Below, piece after piece: positions 1 to 6,450 of a stretch of DNA of 10,854 nt; within the stretch, counting starts at the first letter, position 1; each line of letters opens with the position of its first letter. This stretch comes from JALZIF01 sp964584905 (GTDB lineage: Bacteria; Gemmatimonadota; Gemmatimonadetes; Gemmatimonadales; Gemmatimonadaceae): assembly GCA_964584905.1 (NCBI GenBank), contig CAZPCC010000241.1, positions 1 to 10,854 on the forward strand. The letters run 5' to 3'. The position numbers and the translations under genes are program-made. The notes beneath the pieces are model-generated. The model was not told the origin of the DNA, did not search any database, and worked only from the letters and a program-made list of their open reading frames with translations.

Positions 1-36
1 CGACGAAGAGCGAACGACGTGGGACACCGGCTGCCT

Positions 37-357
37 TTAGGCAGGCTGCTCGTGCGCCCGCCGACGGCGCGCGATGAGGTGGTCCAAGGACAGGCGGCCG
101 GGCCCGAAGGTCATGATTGCCAAAGCCATCGCCGCACGCGGTAGATGGAAGTTCGCCCAGCCATCGGGGACCGTGATCTGGATGATGCCGGTCATGATCA
201 AGAGGCCGAGCGCGGCGAACCTTGTTCCAAGACCAACGATGAGCAGCACGGGCAGCACGATCTCGGCCGACCCGGCGAGGAACGCTGCGACAGCCGGTAT
301 GGGACAAGAATAGGCCTGTCCGAAGATATGCAGGCGGAACTCCTGGCAAACAGGCAT
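37..357 (-). pseudogene. DoxX-family membrane protein, 5'-truncated remnant (BufD-like)
   Basis: The 106 residues from the ATG at 357 match the C-terminal two thirds of DoxX proteins. They show a helix around AVAAFLAGSAEIVLPVLLIV, then GLGTRFAALGLLIMTGIIQ, VPDGWANFH and the family ending GPGRLSLDHLI, followed by a basic tail. The usual first transmembrane helix (about 40-50 residues) is missing, and the bases just upstream in any minus frame do not resemble it. DoxX proteins are small inner-membrane proteins. One (BufD) is commonly the last gene of bufferin operons, and a DUF2282 bufferin precursor lies just upstream on the same strand, so this is probably the 3' remnant of such an operon. 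A 5-bp hairpin (31-44) overlaps the stop codon. I see no clear ribosome binding site before 357. Family membership is fairly sure; whether a product is made is doubtful. Confidence 0.7.
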
Positions 358-526
358 GGCAGCCTGCTCTTTCGCGTTTGGCAACAGTCGCGGCCGGCTC
401 GTCGAGAGCTGGCCCTCAAGAATACAAAAGCAGGTGGCCCGACATCCGTACACCGGCGGCGCGCATCCACTGCAGGACCCGTGACCCGGCAGACAGAAGC
501 GGGCTGCGCCAGAGCTGTTTCGGTCG

Positions 527-832
527 TCAGCCGCTGGGAATATCCCGCGTAAGGGCAGCGAGGGAGCCGGTGCGATCGCCGGGCAATTCCATCGCTTCGC
601 ATGTTCCCGCGGGCACCAGCTTCCACGCGTTACCTTGATAGTCCACCGTCGATGTCCCGGCGCAGGTAGTGCCTGGCCCGGCCGCACAATCATTCTGGCT
701 GGCCAGTGCCACGCCGTAGCACTTCTCTTGGTCGCCGCTTTGGGCTGCCGCGGGCAAAGCAAGCGCACTGATCGCTGCAGCGAGCGAGCTCGCGAGGGCG
801 AGATTGACGGTGCGCCGATCAAGTCGAATCAT
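527..832 (-). CDS. bufA1: DUF2282 / BufA1-type bufferin precursor peptide, secreted
   Basis: This 101-residue protein has a basic N-terminus (RLDRR) and a long Ala/Leu-rich signal peptide ending near LPAAAQS. A short mature domain follows with four cysteines at 38, 49, 57 and 78, in the contexts KCYG, NDCA, TTCAG and AGTCE, which is the DUF2282 signature. The family is known as BufA1 bufferins: periplasmic copper-binding RiPPs whose central cysteines are modified by an MNIO enzyme (BufB, DUF692) with partner BufC. The ATG at 832 is preceded by AGGAG at good spacing, which favours it over the upstream in-frame start near 1006. The next gene on the strand is the DoxX remnant, with no bufB or bufC between, so any modification would need enzymes encoded elsewhere. 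No SigF-like promoter matching those elsewhere in the window is visible upstream. Family call is strong; copper function is inferred. Confidence 0.88.
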   Translation of the reverse strand: MIRLDRRTVNLALASSLAAAISALALPAAAQSGDQEKCYGVALASQNDCAAGPGTTCAGTSTVDYQGNAWKLVPAGTCEAMELPGDRTGSLAALTRDIPSG

Positions 833-918
833 AGGTGTCTCCTGTTCTGGCTGATGATTGAGCTGCTCAGTGGCGGAGTTGGAATGAGGTTTGGCGCAGT
901 GCCGAGGCGATGCGCCGG

Positions 919-1053
919 TCAGTTGAGCTCCTGAGGAGCCTTGTCGGCAATCGACGGCCAGGCGGCGTTGGCGCGCTGTATGTGAGCGGGGATATCGTCG
1001 AGCCACCGCTTTTGCGCGGCTTCGTTGACATTGACATAGAGCTTGTCGTCCAC
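919..1053 (-). other. Possible small ORF or gene remnant, unrecognised
   Basis: A minus-strand reading frame from a GTG at 1053 gives 44 residues of ordinary protein-like composition (DDKLYVNVNE, AAQKRWLDDIP, AHIQRANAAW, PSIADKAPQ). Codon choice looks natural, unlike typical shadow frames here. I recognise no family and see no ribosome binding site. It sits between the divergent bufA1 gene and the small secreted Cys protein. It could be the 3' remnant of a deleted gene, whose 5' part would have lain where the 1082 gene now is, or chance. Low confidence. Confidence 0.25.
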
Positions 1054-1081
1054 CGCAACGTGAGCAGAGCGGGAGCTCTCT

Positions 1082-1378
1082 ATGCCCAGATCATTTCTCA
1101 CCGTCGTCGCAGTGCTGATGGCTAGCGCCTCCGTCGTGGCAGCTCGGCCGTCAACCTTGTCAATGACGTGCGCAGAGGCAACAGCAATGGTGGCTGCTGG
1201 CGGCTCGGTGTTGCTCTCCACCGGACAGTACACTTTCCACCGTTTCGCCGCCAGCAATCGCTTCTGCGCGGTCGGCGAGCGCGCGCATTTTGCCAGCGCC
1301 CCGACGCTTGATTCGCCCAACTGCCGGCTCGGCTACACGTGCAAGCGCGCCGCGCCGCGGCAAAGCGACGATATCTGA
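1082..1378 (+). CDS. Small secreted four-cysteine protein, unknown function
   Basis: This 98-residue protein opens with a clear signal peptide (MPRSFLTVVAVLMASASVVA, cleavage near AAR). The mature part has the pattern MTCAEA, LSTGQYTFHRF, NRFC and NCRLGYTC, with cysteines at 30, 62, 81 and 87. I recognise this layout from a family of small hypothetical exported proteins frequent in Rhizobiales, with an LTCAQA-type start, a STGxxTYDRYV-type centre and a GYxC end. No biochemical role is known to me. The even number of spaced cysteines suggests two disulfides. GGGAG six bases before the ATG supports the start. It is divergent from bufA1 and stands alone. The C-terminal tail APRQSDDI is probably not conserved. 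Gene call is strong; function is unknown. Confidence 0.8.
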   Translation: MPRSFLTVVAVLMASASVVAARPSTLSMTCAEATAMVAAGGSVLLSTGQYTFHRFAASNRFCAVGERAHFASAPTLDSPNCRLGYTCKRAAPRQSDDI

Positions 1379-1446
1379 TCGCTCGCTCGGTCGCAGACTT
1401 CCGATAGCGCCCGGGGGTCACAAAACCGTGGCACGCCGCCATCGGC

Positions 1447-1472
1447 GTAACACTGGGCCGAGACCAGGCGAA
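1447..1472 (+). promoter_or_regulatory. SigF-type ECF promoter, one mismatch, upstream of the DUF6789 gene
   Basis: GTAACA at 1447-1452, exactly 16 bases, then CGAA at 1469-1472. This matches GTAACC-N16-CGAA, the pattern I recall for Caulobacter SigF, except for the last base of the -35 element. It has the same spacing as the two perfect sites at 2641 and 7836. The ATG of the DUF6789-like gene lies 75 bases beyond the CGAA. The match is visible; use by the sigma factor encoded in this window is inferred. Confidence 0.6.
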
Positions 1473-1546
1473 AGTATGTGGCAGGCAGGGCGAAAGCATC
1501 AGGCCTGGGAGACTTGTGGCGGCTGGAGATTGGGCTGGATGACCCC

Positions 1547-2081
1547 ATGGCTCTCGATCGAGCAGACTTGACGGTCACAGGAGAAAACATCCTGAAGGGT
1601 TTGACCTCCGGGTTCGTGGCCACCGTCGTGCTGTCCCCTTTCTTGATCGTGAAGAAGATGACGGGGCTCATGACCGCGGAGATCGACATCATCGCCATCG
1701 TGACGCAGATCCTGGGCGCTTCGACCCCAATCGTGGGGTGGGCAGCGCACTTCGCAATCGGAACGTTCGCATGGGGCGGCCTCTTCGCCCTGCTTGAGCC
1801 GCGCCTCCCGGGCGGAACGCGCTGGATCAGGGGTGTGTTATTCGGCGTTGCCGCCTGGCTGCTGATGATGACGCTTGTCATGCCGGCAGGTGGCGCCGGA
1901 CTCTTCGGGCTCCGCCTGGGAGTGATCGCGCCGGTGTTTACTTTGTTCATGCATGCCATCTTCGGGTGCCGTGCTGGGTGCGGTGTACGGAATCGAGCGA
2001 CCGCAGCGGAGTCATCGGCTTTCTGCGCCTGGCCCGGTCGGGCGCGGACACTCCTCCCACTACCGGGACACCCATCGGTAG
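1547..2081 (+). pseudogene. DUF6789-like four-helix membrane protein with a one-base frame break
   Basis: The protein has the family layout: NILKGLTSGFVATVVLS, helix 1 with IVKKMTGLM, TPIVGWAAHFAIGTFAWGGLF, a LEPRLPGG loop, then WIRGVLFGVAAWLLMMTLVMP and GLFGLRLGVIAPVFTLFMHAIFG. At 1964-1967 one extra G in GGG throws the reading out of frame, and the uncorrected frame runs on to 2125 as Cys/Arg-rich nonsense. Dropping that base restores the expected family ending AVLGAVYGIER and a stop at 2079-2081, four bases before the next gene. The start is uncertain: ATG 1547 is nearest to the conserved region, and an AGGAG lies just before NILKG but with no good start codon after it. Function is unknown. 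A SigF-type promoter lies upstream. The break may be a sequencing error in a G run, so the gene may be intact in the organism. Confidence 0.7.
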
Positions 2082-2085
2082 CGGC

Positions 2086-2805
2086 ATGCGCAGCGCGGCT
2101 CCGGCATTGGCACCACGGTCGGTAATCCCCTGGCTGTCCGGAGCTCTAAGACGTCCGCGATCCAGTGAGGCGTTGCCGCCGGCGGTGCTTGCGAGAATAG
2201 CGGAGCAAGAGTGGTCGAGCGAGCTGCTCATGCGGATCATTCAGCTCGGCATCGTGAGCGCGTTTGGGGTACTGTACTTCGTGTCGCCACGCACGGACGC
2301 GGGAGCAGGCTTCTCGCTGGTGCCCTACGTGCTCACGGTCTATCTGGCGCTCACGCTGATCGGGCTCGTCTGGTCGTGGCGCAGACGGCTACCCGATTGG
2401 GCCGAGTACGGATCGATCTTCTTCGATATCAGCCTGCTTATGCTCCTGATGTGGAGTTTTCACCGGCAATACGGCCAGCCTGCATCCTTCTATCTGAAGG
2501 CTCCGACGTTCCTGTACCTATTCATTTTCATTGCGCTTCGCGCATTGCGGTTCGACCCGAAGTTCGGCACCTCTACCGCAAGGTCGTCGTGTAGCGTTGG
2601 CCGACAGAGCGCCAAAAAGTCATCATCGAGCCAGCCGAGCGTAACCTTTCCGGCCGCTTCCGCGAAGGGAATCTCAGCGAGTCCCACCGGAGTGCCGGCC
2701 GTGGACTCGCGGCAAGGTGGCGGCGATTCGGCAGGCGTCACCAGAGGAACGCGGATCCGCCCAGGAGGACACCATGACACAACTGCAGAAAACGCTTCTG
2801 TGTAG
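2086..2805 (+). pseudogene. Class III adenylate cyclase, membrane half only (catalytic domain lost)
   Basis: From ATG 2086 the frame reads LPPAVLARIAEQEWSSELL and then four hydrophobic helices: RIIQLGIVSAFGVLYFV, LVPYVLTVYLALTLIGLVW, IFFDISLLMLLMW and TFLYLFIFIALRALRF. I recognise this as the N-terminal membrane module of alphaproteobacterial adenylate/guanylate cyclases. Resemblance stops at about 2573, after RFDPKF, where such proteins continue through more helices and a GGDEF-unrelated nucleotidyl cyclase domain. Here the frame drifts into Ser/Ala-rich residues with no family character and ends at 2805, inside the next gene. The catalytic domain is wholly absent, so no cAMP synthesis is expected. 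The start is four bases after the frame-corrected end of the DUF6789 gene, suggesting one transcript. The junction lies about 70 bases before the promoter of the Cys-repeat gene, consistent with a deletion or insertion that joined unrelated sequence here. Confidence 0.72.
2641..2666 (+). promoter_or_regulatory. SigF-type ECF promoter for the Cys-repeat cytochrome gene
   Basis: GTAACC at 2641-2646, 16 bases, CGAA at 2663-2666: a perfect match to GTAACC-N16-CGAA. It shares GTAACCTTT with the site at 7836. The start codon of the Cys-repeat/P460 gene is 107 bases after the CGAA, so the transcript would have a leader of roughly 100 bases. Sigma specificity is inferred from the motif and the sigma gene nearby. 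Confidence 0.75.
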
Positions 2806-4324
2806 CGTGACGTTTCCGTTCGCGTTGAGCTTGGGGATTACCGCCGTTGCGGTGCCAGTTGCCCCCGACCTATGGGTTTCGTCGGCGCGCGCTGCCGGCC
2901 CCTGCTCGCCCTGCGCTGCGGCGAACCCGTGCTCGCCCTGCGGGGCCGCCACACCAGCGGCGACCGATTGCGTGATCCCGCGGCTGCAAGAGGCGATGGC
3001 AAACCCGTGTGCCGCCGCGAACCCGTGCGCGGCCAACCCCTGCACGGCCGCTGCAGCAAACCCGTGCAATCCGTGCGCGGCGGCCGCCAATCCCTGCGCA
3101 GCCGCCGGCCCGTGCGGCGCGAACCCCTGTGCACCGGTTGAAGCGGCGGCAGGATCCTGCAACCCGTGCGCCGCGGCCAATCCCTGCGCCGCTGCCGCGA
3201 ACCCGTGCGCTGCTCAGAATCCCTGCGCAGCCGAGGGTCAGAGCTTCGCATCCTTCGTGATCCGGCTGTCACCTGATGAGATCGCAGCGGCGAGAGACGC
3301 TTTCCGCCAGGCCGGATTTGAGCCGGGTGGCGAGGAGGGCAAGATCGAACGCCAGGCTGTAGTGGACTTCCAGCGCCAACACGGCTTGGCCGTTGACGGC
3401 CTCATCGGCAAGCGCACATTGGCCGCGCTTGCGGCCGCAGGAAGCCCCTGCGCGTCCGCCGCCAACCCGTGCAGCGCGAGTCCCTGTGCGCCGGCTCAGG
3501 CTGCGGCAAATCCATGCAATCCCTGCGCCGCCGCCAATCCCTGCGCAGCGGCGGCCAATCCCTGTGCGGCCGCGGCGAATCCGTGCAACCCCTGCAATCC
3601 CTGTGCGGCTCAGGTCGCCGCCGGTCCCTGCAACCCATGCGGTGCGGCGAATCCCTGCGCCGCCGCAAACCCGTGTGCAGCGGCCAATCCCTGCGCGGCC
3701 GCAGCGAACCCGTGCAACCCCTGCAATCCCTGCGCAGCGGCTGCGGCGGCGCCCGATCTCACGCCGGACGAGTTGCGAGCGCTCTACGACTGCCTGCAAG
3801 GCCACATGCGGACCGCCTATGGCGACGACTGGCAGGAGCAGACCGGCTTCGCAAGCACAGGTATGCTGCGAGTGCTTCAAGTCGCCTACAGCGACAGCGA
3901 ATTGCCGGAGGCGGAGTCGTTTCTCGACTGGATGAACTTCGCCACGGCGCCTTACCCTTCCGCGACCCACGGCAACCGCTTCGTCGTGAACCACGCCAAC
4001 GACGTGGCGGAAGAGCCCTACGGCCGCTACGAGGAGATCGGCCCGATGCCGCAGGGCGGCATCATCGCCAAGCCGAGCTTCACTGTCTCGGCGACCGGCG
4101 AGGCCGCCTTGGGACCGCTCTTCCTGATGGAGAAGATGGAGACCGGCTGGCACCCGGAGAGCAGGGACTGGCGCTATACGACGGTAATGCCGGATGGGTC
4201 CCTCGCCGGCCGCACGCTCGGGGACAACGCCGACGCGGTCGAGTTCTGCATCGGATGCCATGCGGCGGTCGCCGACACGCAGGACAATCTGTTCTTCCTC
4301 CCCGATGAGTGGCGGGTGCCGTAA
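2774..4324 (+). CDS. Secreted NPCAA-repeat / peptidoglycan-binding / cytochrome P460-like fusion
   Basis: This 516-residue protein has a signal peptide cleaved near ARA (40). Residues 43-151 are an NPCAA/NPCNPC repeat block with 18 Cys. Residues about 158-222 form a peptidoglycan-binding domain (AFRQAGFEPG, VVDFQRQHGLAVDG, GKRTLAAL). Residues 224-320 are a second block, again with 18 Cys. The C-terminus, about 329-516, is a cytochrome P460-like domain ending in the haem site FCIGCH (492-496), then NLFFLPDEW. It should be exported, hold one c-type haem and anchor to the cell wall. The Cys blocks could bind metal or form a disulfide or redox scaffold (inference). AGGAGG seven bases before ATG 2774 fixes the start. 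A perfect SigF-type promoter lies upstream and a 13-bp hairpin downstream. P460 proteins act on hydroxylamine or NO in some bacteria, but here no such activity can be claimed. Domain calls are good; the role is unknown. Confidence 0.85.
   Translation: MTQLQKTLLCSVTFPFALSLGITAVAVPVAPDLWVSSARAAGPCSPCAAANPCSPCGAATPAATDCVIPRLQEAMANPCAAANPCAANPCTAAAANPCNPCAAAANPCAAAGPCGANPCAPVEAAAGSCNPCAAANPCAAAANPCAAQNPCAAEGQSFASFVIRLSPDEIAAARDAFRQAGFEPGGEEGKIERQAVVDFQRQHGLAVDGLIGKRTLAALAAAGSPCASAANPCSASPCAPAQAAANPCNPCAAANPCAAAANPCAAAANPCNPCNPCAAQVAAGPCNPCGAANPCAAANPCAAANPCAAAANPCNPCNPCAAAAAAPDLTPDELRALYDCLQGHMRTAYGDDWQEQTGFASTGMLRVLQVAYSDSELPEAESFLDWMNFATAPYPSATHGNRFVVNHANDVAEEPYGRYEEIGPMPQGGIIAKPSFTVSATGEAALGPLFLMEKMETGWHPESRDWRYTTVMPDGSLAGRTLGDNADAVEFCIGCHAAVADTQDNLFFLPDEWRVP
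2900..3226 (+). repeat. First in-gene Cys-repeat array (NPCAA / NPCNPC), 18 Cys
   Basis: Imperfect tandem coding repeats of 5-7 codons, built on Asn-Pro-Cys followed by two to four Ala, with interspersed SPC, GPC and TDC units. It covers residues 43-151 of the host protein. Synonymous codons vary between units (aacccgtgc, aatccctgc), so the repeat is conserved better as protein than as DNA. Confidence 0.9.
3443..3733 (+). repeat. Second in-gene Cys-repeat array (NPCAA / NPCNPCNPC), 18 Cys
   Basis: Same repeat type as the first array, residues 224-320, more regular, with two NPCNPCNPC triplets (271-277 and 314-320). The cysteine count equals that of the first array. The two arrays flank the peptidoglycan-binding domain. 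Confidence 0.9.
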
Positions 4325-4383
4325 ACGACGACCGTTGCCATACCTCCGGTGGCCAGCGCGAAGCGCTTGCCCCCTCCCCTCAG

Positions 4384-4413
4384 GAAAGGCGGCAGCCTTC
4401 GCTGCCGCCTTTC
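4384..4413 (+). terminator. Strong hairpin, probable terminator after the Cys-repeat gene
   Basis: A perfect 13-bp stem (GAAAGGCGGCAGC pairing with GCTGCCGCCTTTC) around a CTTC tetraloop, 60 bases after the stop at 4324. The T run is only three bases and lies within the stem, so it may act as a bidirectional or attenuating terminator. It separates this gene from the cytochrome c gene at 4479. Confidence 0.7.
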
Positions 4414-4478
4414 AACATCAATCCGGACAACCGCGCTAATAGGCGAACGGCTTTGCGGGCGGTTCGTAGAGGGTCCAC

Positions 4479-4880
4479 ATGATCAGGACATTTTGCTCAG
4501 CTTTGCTTCTCGTAGCGGTGGGATCGCAAAGCGCCGGCGCGGCAGACTCCACCAACGGCGTCGAAGTCTTCAAGAAATGCGCTGCCTGCCACACGGCGGA
4601 AGAAGGCGGGCCAAACAGAGTCGGGCCCAATCTGCACGGCCTGTTTGGCAGGGCGGCCGGTTCCGTTTCGGACTACGCCTACTCCGACGCGATGCGCAAT
4701 TCGGGAGTGGTCTGGAGCGCCGAGACGCTGATGCAGTATCTGGGAGATCCGAAGGCATTCGTTCCAGGAAACAAGATGCCGTTTCCGGGGCTGAAGAACG
4801 AGGTGGAACGTGAAGACCTGATCGCATATCTGAAACAGGTGACGGGCGAGGCGTTGATCGACGAAAGCCAGAGCGAGTAA
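4479..4880 (+). CDS. Class I c-type cytochrome (cytochrome c2/c550-like), periplasmic
   Basis: This 133-residue protein has a signal peptide (MIRTFCSALLLVAVGSQSAGA, cleavage near AAD) and a single compact cytochrome c fold. The haem site is KKCAACH, Cys34/Cys37/His38, followed by GPNRVGPNLHGLFGR, as in the c2/c550 group. YSDAMRNSGVVWS, LMQYLGDPKAFVPGNKMPF (Met100 as the likely sixth ligand) and a C-terminal helix DLIAYLKQVT follow. It should carry single electrons in the periplasm. It begins after the hairpin at 4384-4413, with a weak GAGGG before the ATG, and ends 14 bases before the next gene, so the two are likely co-transcribed. It may be the electron partner of the P460-like protein just upstream (inference). 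Call is strong. Confidence 0.93.
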   Translation: MIRTFCSALLLVAVGSQSAGAADSTNGVEVFKKCAACHTAEEGGPNRVGPNLHGLFGRAAGSVSDYAYSDAMRNSGVVWSAETLMQYLGDPKAFVPGNKMPFPGLKNEVEREDLIAYLKQVTGEALIDESQSE

Positions 4881-4894
4881 CAGGAGAGCAGGAG

Positions 4895-5644
4895 ATGGCT
4901 GTAGCACAACGAACCATGCCAGGGCAGGACGAAGCTTTGCCGCCCATCGACATCACGACTCTTACTCGCGAGGAGCTGGAAGAGATGGTTGCAGCCGGCG
5001 AGGAGATCGCCGAGTGCTATCGCGTCCTGCGCAAGGCTGGCCTGAATGTCGTGGGAGAGGTGCTCAAAGGACAGGGTCAGTTCTTCGAGATGACGCACTA
5101 CCCAAAGGGCGACGTCTACGACCGCGAAACGCACGCGCAATACTACTACCACGCCCATCGGCCGAACGAGCACGGCCACTTCCACACCTTCATGCGCCAG
5201 GCCGGAATGCCGGCCGGCACGCGGCCGGTGCCGGACGCCGAATCGCGGTCATGGCCGAAGGGCGATGACGCTCTGTCGCATATCGTCGCCGTCTCGATGG
5301 AGTCTCACGGCTATCCGACCGACCTGTTCACCACGAACAGGTGGGTGACCGGTGAGACGTGGTACGCCGCCGCGGACGTGTGCAGGTTCCTCGACCGTTT
5401 CGCCATCGACCACGCCAATCCCTCGTGGCCCACGAACCGCTGGCTGACGGCGATGGTCAGGCTCTTTCGGCCGCAGATCGAGTATTTGCTTCGGAAGCGG
5501 GACGAGCGCTTGGCTTCCTGGGCAGCGGAGCATCCGGGCGTCGACGTCTACGAGGACCGCGAATTGGAGGTTCTCTCCGAGATGAACATCGACGTCGATG
5601 CGCAAGTTGGCGCCGTGCGCGAGGCACTCGTGGCGAAGCGCTGA
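4895..5644 (+). CDS. His-rich cytoplasmic protein of unknown function (possibly DUF6969-type)
   Basis: This 249-residue protein has no signal peptide or membrane segment. The centre is striking: ETHAQYYYHAHRP then NEHGHFHTFMR gives six His between residues 80 and 97, plus His68 in EMTHYP, which could form a metal site. Further conserved-looking parts are HIVAVSMESHGYPTDLFTTNRWVTGETW and NPSWPTNRWLTAMVRLFRPQIEYLL, then an acidic helical C-terminus. I believe similar proteins are catalogued as DUF6969, but that is from memory and unverified. No function is known to me. AGGAG eight bases before ATG 4895 fixes the start. It lies 14 bases after the cytochrome c gene, so it probably shares its transcript, though its product stays in the cytoplasm. 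The gene is certain; the function is open. Confidence 0.85.
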   Translation: MAVAQRTMPGQDEALPPIDITTLTREELEEMVAAGEEIAECYRVLRKAGLNVVGEVLKGQGQFFEMTHYPKGDVYDRETHAQYYYHAHRPNEHGHFHTFMRQAGMPAGTRPVPDAESRSWPKGDDALSHIVAVSMESHGYPTDLFTTNRWVTGETWYAAADVCRFLDRFAIDHANPSWPTNRWLTAMVRLFRPQIEYLLRKRDERLASWAAEHPGVDVYEDRELEVLSEMNIDVDAQVGAVREALVAKR

Positions 5645-5844
5645 TCGGATGTCTCGGCTGATGTGGTCAGGGTCGCCATGCGAGGCCTCCGGTGCGGGTG
5701 CTTCACGAGCAAAGCTCGACTGTCGGCCACGCCAGCGTGACGAGGCAAGTGCTTGCTGAATTGTGATGAAGCGCGAGTTTGCTCCTCCACAACTACGCCG
5801 TAAGGGGGAGCCAGCTCTGCGCCGGTCAACAGGGAGTGACCGTC

Positions 5845-6324
5845 ATGCGTCTTGTCCTTAACCTTCTCGCCGCTGTTTGGCTCGGCCTGTTCAGCGCATC
5901 AGCCGAGACGGTAGAGCCGCGCGAAGGCTGGAGCGTCGTCGACACGCCATATGCGTTTACCGAGCTCGCGGAACGGCTGGAGGCGGCGGTGAAGGCCGCC
6001 GAGATGGGTATCGTCACGTCAGCCAGCGCCTCGGAAGGCGCGAAGGCCGCCGGAATCTCCATTCCGGGGAACCGGATCGTCGGAGTCTTTCGCAACGATT
6101 TTGCCCGACGCATGCTGGAAGCGAGCGTGGCGGCAGGTATTGAGGCGCCGATCCGCTTCTACGTAACGGAGAATCCTGACAGCACCGCCACGCTGTCCTA
6201 TCGCGCGCCCAGTTTCGTATTTGCGCCCTACTTCGTGGAAGGAGGCGATGCTCTGAGAGCCCTTGCATCGGAGCTCGACGGGATATTCGCGGTGATCGCC
6301 GAGGACGCGACCGGGGCAAACTAG
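5845..6324 (+). CDS. Secreted DUF302-domain protein
   Basis: This 159-residue protein starts with a signal peptide (MRLVLNLLAAVWLGLFSASA, cleavage near AET). A DUF302 domain follows: WSVVDTPYAFTELAERLEAAVKAAEMGIV, then IPGNRIVGVFRNDFARRMLEASVAAGIEAPIRFYVTE, TATLSYRAPSFVFAPY and a closing helix ALASELDGIFAVI. DUF302 proteins are small alpha/beta folds with no settled function. ATG 5845 is chosen over the upstream in-frame start at 5779 because AGGGAG stands eight bases before it and the signal peptide begins there. The sigma factor gene begins 126 bases later on the same strand. I saw no SigF-type promoter in the 200 bases upstream. The family call is good; the role is unknown. Confidence 0.85.
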   Translation: MRLVLNLLAAVWLGLFSASAETVEPREGWSVVDTPYAFTELAERLEAAVKAAEMGIVTSASASEGAKAAGISIPGNRIVGVFRNDFARRMLEASVAAGIEAPIRFYVTENPDSTATLSYRAPSFVFAPYFVEGGDALRALASELDGIFAVIAEDATGAN

Positions 6325-6450
6325 CTTGGACGAGGCGGGGCCGGTCGTAGTCACGGAGTCTTGAATGGCCGCGACGGTGCTCGGCCAGACAAGCCGCCCT
6401 CACTGAACGTTGATTTCGGCGTGCGAAGGCCGGGCGCGTACGTGGACGGT

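Noticed and set aside
358..822. Long minus-strand frame running from the DoxX remnant back through the bufA1 region
   Set aside because: Upstream of 357 it is out of frame with bufA1 and gives Arg/Cys/Pro-rich residues with no family character; only the DoxX part is supported.
833..920. SigF-type promoter for bufA1
   Set aside because: On the minus strand the closest candidate is CAAACC, with ACTG in place of CGAA after 16 bases; no acceptable match.
2900..3733. Repeats considered as a CRISPR array or non-coding tandem repeat
   Set aside because: Units are in frame, vary at synonymous positions, have no constant repeat plus unique spacer pattern, and form part of a coherent protein.
3269..4261. 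330-residue minus-strand open frame opposite the Cys-repeat gene
   Set aside because: It is a shadow caused by the repetitive GC-rich codons; its Gly/Arg-rich content mirrors the repeats, and the plus strand has signal peptide, domains and ribosome binding site.
4877..4902. GTAACA at the end of the cytochrome c gene as a promoter
   Set aside because: The bases 16 downstream are not CGAA and the site overlaps the ribosome binding site of the next gene.
5706..5718. CGAGC-AAA-GCTCG hairpin after the His-rich gene
   Set aside because: Only five base pairs with a three-base loop and no T run; too weak to call a terminator.
6405..6430. GAAC and CGAA upstream of the sigma gene as an autoregulatory promoter
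   Set aside because: The spacing is two bases shorter than at the three matched sites and the -35 lacks GTAACC, so I do not claim it.
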